Below, piece after piece: positions 7,429 to 10,037 of a stretch of 10,037 nucleotides of DNA. The notes beneath the pieces were generated by a model, which was not told the origin of the DNA, ran no database searches, and saw only the letters and a list, made by a program, of their open reading frames with translations. The position numbers and the translations under genes were made by a program. Numbering within the stretch: the stretch's first letter is position 1; the number at the start of each line of letters is the position of its first letter. Where the stretch lies: the NCBI GenBank assembly GCA_040510375.1, contig JBEVJC010000001.1, positions 1 to 10,037 on the forward strand, read 5' to 3'. This DNA is from JBEVJC01 sp040510375 (GTDB taxonomy: Bacteria > Bacteroidota > Bacteroidia > Chitinophagales > Chitinophagaceae).

Positions 7429-8010
7429 TTATTTGAAAACAGACAGGGTCTGTGCAACAAGACGCCGGCAGGCTTGTTCATCCATGCCCACTTTGGCAGA
7501 TACAACAATGCCCGAGATGGTATTCATCAGGTAATTGGTGGTGATCGATGCATCAAGTTTTTTCAGGGATGCTTTGTTTTTTTTAGCCATCCTGACGAAA
7601 TGAAACAATGCATTCCGGCAATCTTCATAACTCTCCCGCACAATTTGAAGGGTTTCCCCATCCTCAGGGCCGAATTCAATAATTGAGTTGACCATGAAAC
7701 AACCGCTGGGCATTCCAGGATGGAAGCAGCCGGCAACGGAAAGCTCAAATATCTTTTCAATACCGTTAATCGGGTTGGTATTTTCCTTCACGATCTTCTT
7801 AAGCGAATCACGGGTAAGCTGGCGGTATCGGTTAAGGGCTTTAACCAATAACCCCCGCTTGTCCCCGAATGTTGCATAAATACTCGATCTGCTGATTCCC
7901 AGGTATTCTACCAGTTCTTCAGGTGTTGTTGTACGGTAACCCTGCAGTTGAAATAGCTCAATTGCCTTGTCCAGTACCTGGTCCTCGATAAAATTTTTAT
8001 TTCGCCCCAT
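7429..8010 (-). CDS. TetR/AcrR-family transcriptional repressor
   Basis: A 193-residue regulator starting at the ATG at 8010 (MGRNKNFIEDQVLDKAIELF). The frame extends back to a TTG at 8058, but those 16 extra residues look unlike a TetR N-terminus, so I chose the internal ATG. The DNA-binding domain fills residues 8-55: helix 1 VLDKAIELFQLQGY, then the helix-turn-helix with TPEELVEYLGIS and recognition helix RSSIYATFGDKRGLL. The ligand-binding half contains CFHPGMPSGCFMVNS (95-109), a GC-hydrophobic motif common in TetR proteins that sense small organic or electrophilic compounds. Three cysteines lie nearby (95, 104, 131). The gene lies 68 bases downstream of the SDR gene on the same strand, so the two are probably one transcript and the repressor would control both. 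A dyad overlapping the SDR promoter is the likely binding site. The ligand is unknown. Confidence 0.92.
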   Translation of the reverse strand: MGRNKNFIEDQVLDKAIELFQLQGYRTTTPEELVEYLGISRSSIYATFGDKRGLLVKALNRYRQLTRDSLKKIVKENTNPINGIEKIFELSVAGCFHPGMPSGCFMVNSIIEFGPEDGETLQIVRESYEDCRNALFHFVRMAKKNKASLKKLDASITTNYLMNTISGIVVSAKVGMDEQACRRLVAQTLSVFK

Positions 8011-8078
8011 AACTAAGAAATGGTTCCATTGTCCATGACGGAGAACAACCGGTGGCAAAATACAAAAAGAAACCAGTC

Positions 8079-8825
8079 CTAAGCAAGGAAACCGCCATCA
8101 ACCGCCAGGTTGCTGCCTGTTATATAACTTGCTTCCGGACCAGCAAGGAAACTAACTGCCGCTGCAATTTCCTCTGGTTTTCCCAGACGTCTGAGTGGAA
8201 TGGAATTGATCAAACCTTCCCTCACACCCGGATCGGCAGGAATCATGTCGGTATCAATTGCACCGGGTTCCACCGTATTTACAGTAATGTTACGCGGTGC
8301 AAGATCCCAGGCAAGACCCCGACCCATGGCAGCTATGGCAGCCTTTGTTGCAATATAATCGGCCATATAGGGACCACCGATCCGGCGTGCACCTACAGAA
8401 CCGATATTGATAATCCGGCCGCCATCCGGTATGTACTTCTGGGCAATTTTTATTGCTTCTGAAACTGAACTGATATTAACGTCAACCTGGCGGTCATATT
8501 CCACCAACCTTTCGGAAGAAGTTTCAATTGGTCCGGCTACGGCAACCGCTGCATTATTGACCAGGATATCAATCTTTCCATATACTGCAGCCGTTTCTTC
8601 AATTGCTTTCCCGACAGCACCCCTTACCGACGCATCCGCTTTGATCGCAATAGCCCTGCCACCAGCCTGCCGGATTTCATCGACGATAGTTGCTGCTTTT
8701 TCCTCCGAATTCACATAAGTAAAGGCAACAGCCGCACCATCTACCGCCAGCCGCCTTACAATTGCCTGCCCCATGCCACGCGTACCTCCGGTCACGAATG
8801 CTACTTTTCCATCTAATTTCGACAT
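8079..8825 (-). CDS. Classical SDR-family oxidoreductase (FabG-like)
   Basis: A 248-residue NAD(P)-dependent short-chain dehydrogenase/reductase of standard length. The Rossmann nucleotide motif TGGTRGMG is at 12-19. NNAAV is at 90-94 (usually NNAG; Ala replaces Gly). The catalytic tetrad is complete: Asn117, Ser143 (IGSVGARR), Tyr157 and Lys161 (YIATK). VEPGAIDTDM at 185-194 is the usual PG-plus-T motif, and the C-terminus GSNLAVDGGFLA is typical. YVNSEEKA after the second strand lacks the acidic residue at the end of strand 2 that marks NAD enzymes, so NADP(H) is more likely. It probably reduces a carbonyl or oxidises an alcohol in the cytoplasm; the substrate cannot be read from sequence. 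Close homologues are often annotated as 3-oxoacyl-ACP reductase, but pairing with a TetR gene rather than fatty-acid genes argues for an inducible detoxification or redox role. It is the first gene of the SDR-TetR unit and starts at an ATG. Confidence 0.95.
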   Translation of the reverse strand: MSKLDGKVAFVTGGTRGMGQAIVRRLAVDGAAVAFTYVNSEEKAATIVDEIRQAGGRAIAIKADASVRGAVGKAIEETAAVYGKIDILVNNAAVAVAGPIETSSERLVEYDRQVDVNISSVSEAIKIAQKYIPDGGRIINIGSVGARRIGGPYMADYIATKAAIAAMGRGLAWDLAPRNITVNTVEPGAIDTDMIPADPGVREGLINSIPLRRLGKPEEIAAAVSFLAGPEASYITGSNLAVDGGFLA

Positions 8826-8830
8826 AATTA

Positions 8831-8864
8831 TTTTATTTTGGAATTTTAATTCCCAAAAGTAAAA
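8831..8864. promoter_or_regulatory. Inverted repeat, candidate TetR operator
   Basis: The core is a perfect dyad, GGAATT-TT-AATTCC (8840-8853). It is flanked by TTTT and CAAAA arms (TTT/AAA pairs at 8836-8838 and 8855-8857) and, in an outer offset layer, by TTTTA and TAAAA (8831-8835 and 8860-8864). TetR dimers bind dyads of about 15-30 bases that overlap promoters. This one covers the -7 box and the expected transcription start of the SDR gene, as expected for autoregulation by the downstream TetR gene. The dyad is seen directly; the binding partner is inferred. Confidence 0.5.
8854..8861 (-). promoter_or_regulatory. -7 box of the SDR-TetR promoter
   Basis: On the minus strand this reads TACTTTTG, an exact match to the Bacteroidetes primary sigma -7 consensus TAnnTTTG. 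It lies 28 bases before the SDR ATG, giving a leader of roughly 20 bases. The -33 region at the usual 19-base spacing reads TTTTA, a weak match to TTTG. Weak -33 elements are frequent in this phylum. The box lies inside the inverted repeat described separately. Confidence 0.55.
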
Positions 8865-8938
8865 TCAATAATCCTGTTATTAAAATTTATCAGCGTTTTT
8901 TTATTTACGGGAATGTTATTTTTTGATTAAAGCATTTA

Positions 8939-9146
8939 TTATTGTACAAATAAAATACCTGAAGCGATCTGTTTAGTAGTAACAATGGGAATCCCTGTGA
9001 CAGGTGTTACATCAACCATTCTGATATCATAAACGGCGGCCTGCCGGAACTGGTGATGGGGAGTAAGCCAAATGCAGGCTGGGCAAGGGAGTACCATAAA
9101 TGAAAGCATCATTGGTACTTAAAATGGCCTTGCCCTGGTTTCTTCC
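8939..9146 (-). pseudogene. Decayed C-terminal fragment of a secreted-type protein (tentative)
   Basis: Two protein-like segments on the minus strand join across a frameshift. The first, just after a TAA at 9147-9149, reads GRNQGKAILSTNDAFIYG and then TPLPSLHLAYSPSPVPAG, and runs to a TGA at 9027-9029. The second, in another frame, reads AAVYDIRMVDVTPVTGIP and then IVTTKQIASGILFVQ, and ends at a TAA (8939-8941). Placed end to end they read like the beta-rich C-terminus of a larger protein. A further PEFAFDHSAQLSDKK-like stretch precedes the in-frame TAA. I do not recognise the family. The segments may be chance translation of non-coding DNA, but their composition is unusually protein-like. 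If real, this is the remnant of a gene whose 5' part was lost next to the start of the following sensor gene. Confidence 0.4.
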
Positions 9147-9147
9147 T

Positions 9148-9155
9148 TAACTTTG
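9148..9155 (+). promoter_or_regulatory. -7 box upstream of the TPR sensor gene
   Basis: TAACTTTG is an exact match to TAnnTTTG and lies 36 bases before the ATG at 9192. The nearest upstream TTG (9130-9132) is 15 bases away, shorter than the usual spacing of about 19, so the -33 contribution is unclear. The expected transcription start would be near 9162. Confidence 0.4.
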
Positions 9156-9191
9156 GGCTGCTGGTATTTTCTTATCTGAAAGCTGTGCAGA

Positions 9192-10037
9192 ATGATCAAA
9201 TGCAAACTCAGGTTAATTTCCATAACTATACCGATTTGTATAGGGATTTCCGGTACAGGTCTGTCGCAGTCTTTTTCTACGCAATTGTCTCCGTCGCCTG
9301 CACCATTTCATCATCCTTCGGGCGATAATATTTCCAGGCAACGTTGTTATTTACAACTCGCTTCCGTTTATATTCATGTGGTAAGGGAAGCCCAGGTTGA
9401 CCTGGATAACAGCCTTATTTACGCCAGCCGTTCATTGGGTTTGAGCAGGCTTCCGATACTGGCAGAAGGTATTGATGATCCTGATTTACTTGCCGGGTCG
9501 CAATGGGTGGATCAGCGGGATCCTGTTAAAGGAATGCGTTTACTTTCAAAGGCAACAGGAAAAAAACGCCTGGAATTACTTATATTGATTGGTGCCTATT
9601 ATGCCTTCCAGCCATTTAGTTACCACCGTAGCAGGGACACTGTTGAATATTTCCTTACCCGTGCTATAAAAGAAAGCAGGACGGCCAACGAAGACGGTTT
9701 AAGACGACAGGCAATTTGCCTGCTGGGCAAGATGTACCTTTTAGGGAATGATATTACAAAAGGCGATTCCCTCTTTAATGGATTGATCCGCGAATGCCAG
9801 GTCAGCGGCGACCTGGTTACAGAGGCGCGGGCATGGGCGTACCGGGGTTTATACCTCATTTATTCGCAGGCAACCGTGGCAGACAAGATTTCATACTTTG
9901 CACGTGCAGCCGATGTTTACCGGAAATTAAATGATCCGGAAGGCGAGATACCAGCACTGATGAATAACGGTTATATGCATGTAACGGTATTCGATCTGGA
10001 AAAATCGAACGATTTGTTCCTGGAAGCATTAAAAGCG
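9192..10037 (+). CDS. TPR-containing exported protein, probable N-terminal part of a sensor histidine kinase (3' end outside window)
   Basis: An uninterrupted frame of 282 codons runs from the ATG at 9192 to the last base without a stop. Residues 1-26 (MIKCKLRLISITIPICIGIS, then GTGLSQ) form a signal peptide. Residues about 48 onward are helical and TPR-like: LQLASVYIHVVREAQVDLDN, SLIYASRSLGLSRL, a helix-rich stretch LELLILIGAYYAF (128-140), QAICLLGKMYLLGNDITKGD, then EARAWAYRGLYLIYSQA, YFARAADVYRKLNDPEGE and ALMNNGYMHVTVFDLEKSND. Pairs of helices with the TPR spacing (small residue, aromatic, leucine) recur about every 35-45 residues. In Bacteroidetes, exported TPR arrays of this type usually precede a membrane helix and a HisKA_2 or LuxR-type output domain. 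That part would lie beyond the window, so the kinase call is inference. Export and TPR character are well supported. Confidence 0.8.
   Translation, partial: MIKCKLRLISITIPICIGISGTGLSQSFSTQLSPSPAPFHHPSGDNISRQRCYLQLASVYIHVVREAQVDLDNSLIYASRSLGLSRLPILAEGIDDPDLLAGSQWVDQRDPVKGMRLLSKATGKKRLELLILIGAYYAFQPFSYHRSRDTVEYFLTRAIKESRTANEDGLRRQAICLLGKMYLLGNDITKGDSLFNGLIRECQVSGDLVTEARAWAYRGLYLIYSQATVADKISYFARAADVYRKLNDPEGEIPALMNNGYMHVTVFDLEKSNDLFLEALKA

Noticed and set aside
8052..8462. A 136-codon plus-strand frame opposite the SDR and TetR genes
   Set aside because: It is antisense to strongly recognised SDR coding sequence, and its translation is Cys/His/Thr-rich with no domain pattern.

Overview
The window looks like a chromosomal segment from a member of the Bacteroidetes (Bacteroidota), most likely near Chitinophagaceae. 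The evidence is a moderately AT-rich sequence with no clear Shine-Dalgarno sites, TAnnTTTG-type promoter -7 boxes, HisKA_2-type and TPR-type two-component sensors, and an FG-GAP/ASPIC-UnbV lipoprotein of the kind common in that phylum. The taxonomic call is an inference from gene families. No rRNA, tRNA, CRISPR array, transposase or integrase is visible.

Region 1 (1-537, +) is the 3' end of a sensor histidine kinase. Its ATP-binding domain is intact, but the phospho-acceptor region lies before the window. Region 2 (about 630-4555, +) is a tight three-gene unit. It holds a roughly 100-residue protein resembling the C-terminal part of GrpE, then after 4 bases an unusual 845-residue Hsp70, then with an 8-base overlap a 340-residue protein of unknown function with one membrane segment near its C-terminus. 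This is the most interesting part of the window: it looks like a dedicated Hsp70 with its own small partner and a membrane-linked partner. No J-domain protein is visible in it.

Region 3 (4526-8825, -) has four genes on the minus strand. In transcription order they are a classical short-chain dehydrogenase/reductase (SDR), a TetR-family repressor, a small secreted or anchored protein of unknown function, and a 739-residue lipoprotein with seven calcium-binding FG-GAP/VCBS motifs and a C-terminal ASPIC/UnbV domain. The SDR and TetR genes probably form one operon. An imperfect inverted repeat that overlaps a perfect -7 box sits just before the SDR start and is a good candidate TetR operator. The last gene of region 2 and the lipoprotein gene converge and overlap by 30 bases at their 3' ends.

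Region 4 (8826-9191) is a 366-base gap. It holds the SDR promoter/operator, an AT-rich stretch, what looks like the decayed C-terminal end of a minus-strand gene (about 8939-9146), and a plausible plus-strand promoter. Region 5 (9192 to the end, +) is the open-ended 5' part of a gene for a signal-peptide and TPR protein, probably the N-terminal half of another sensor kinase. The window is therefore bounded by two sensor-type genes on the same strand.
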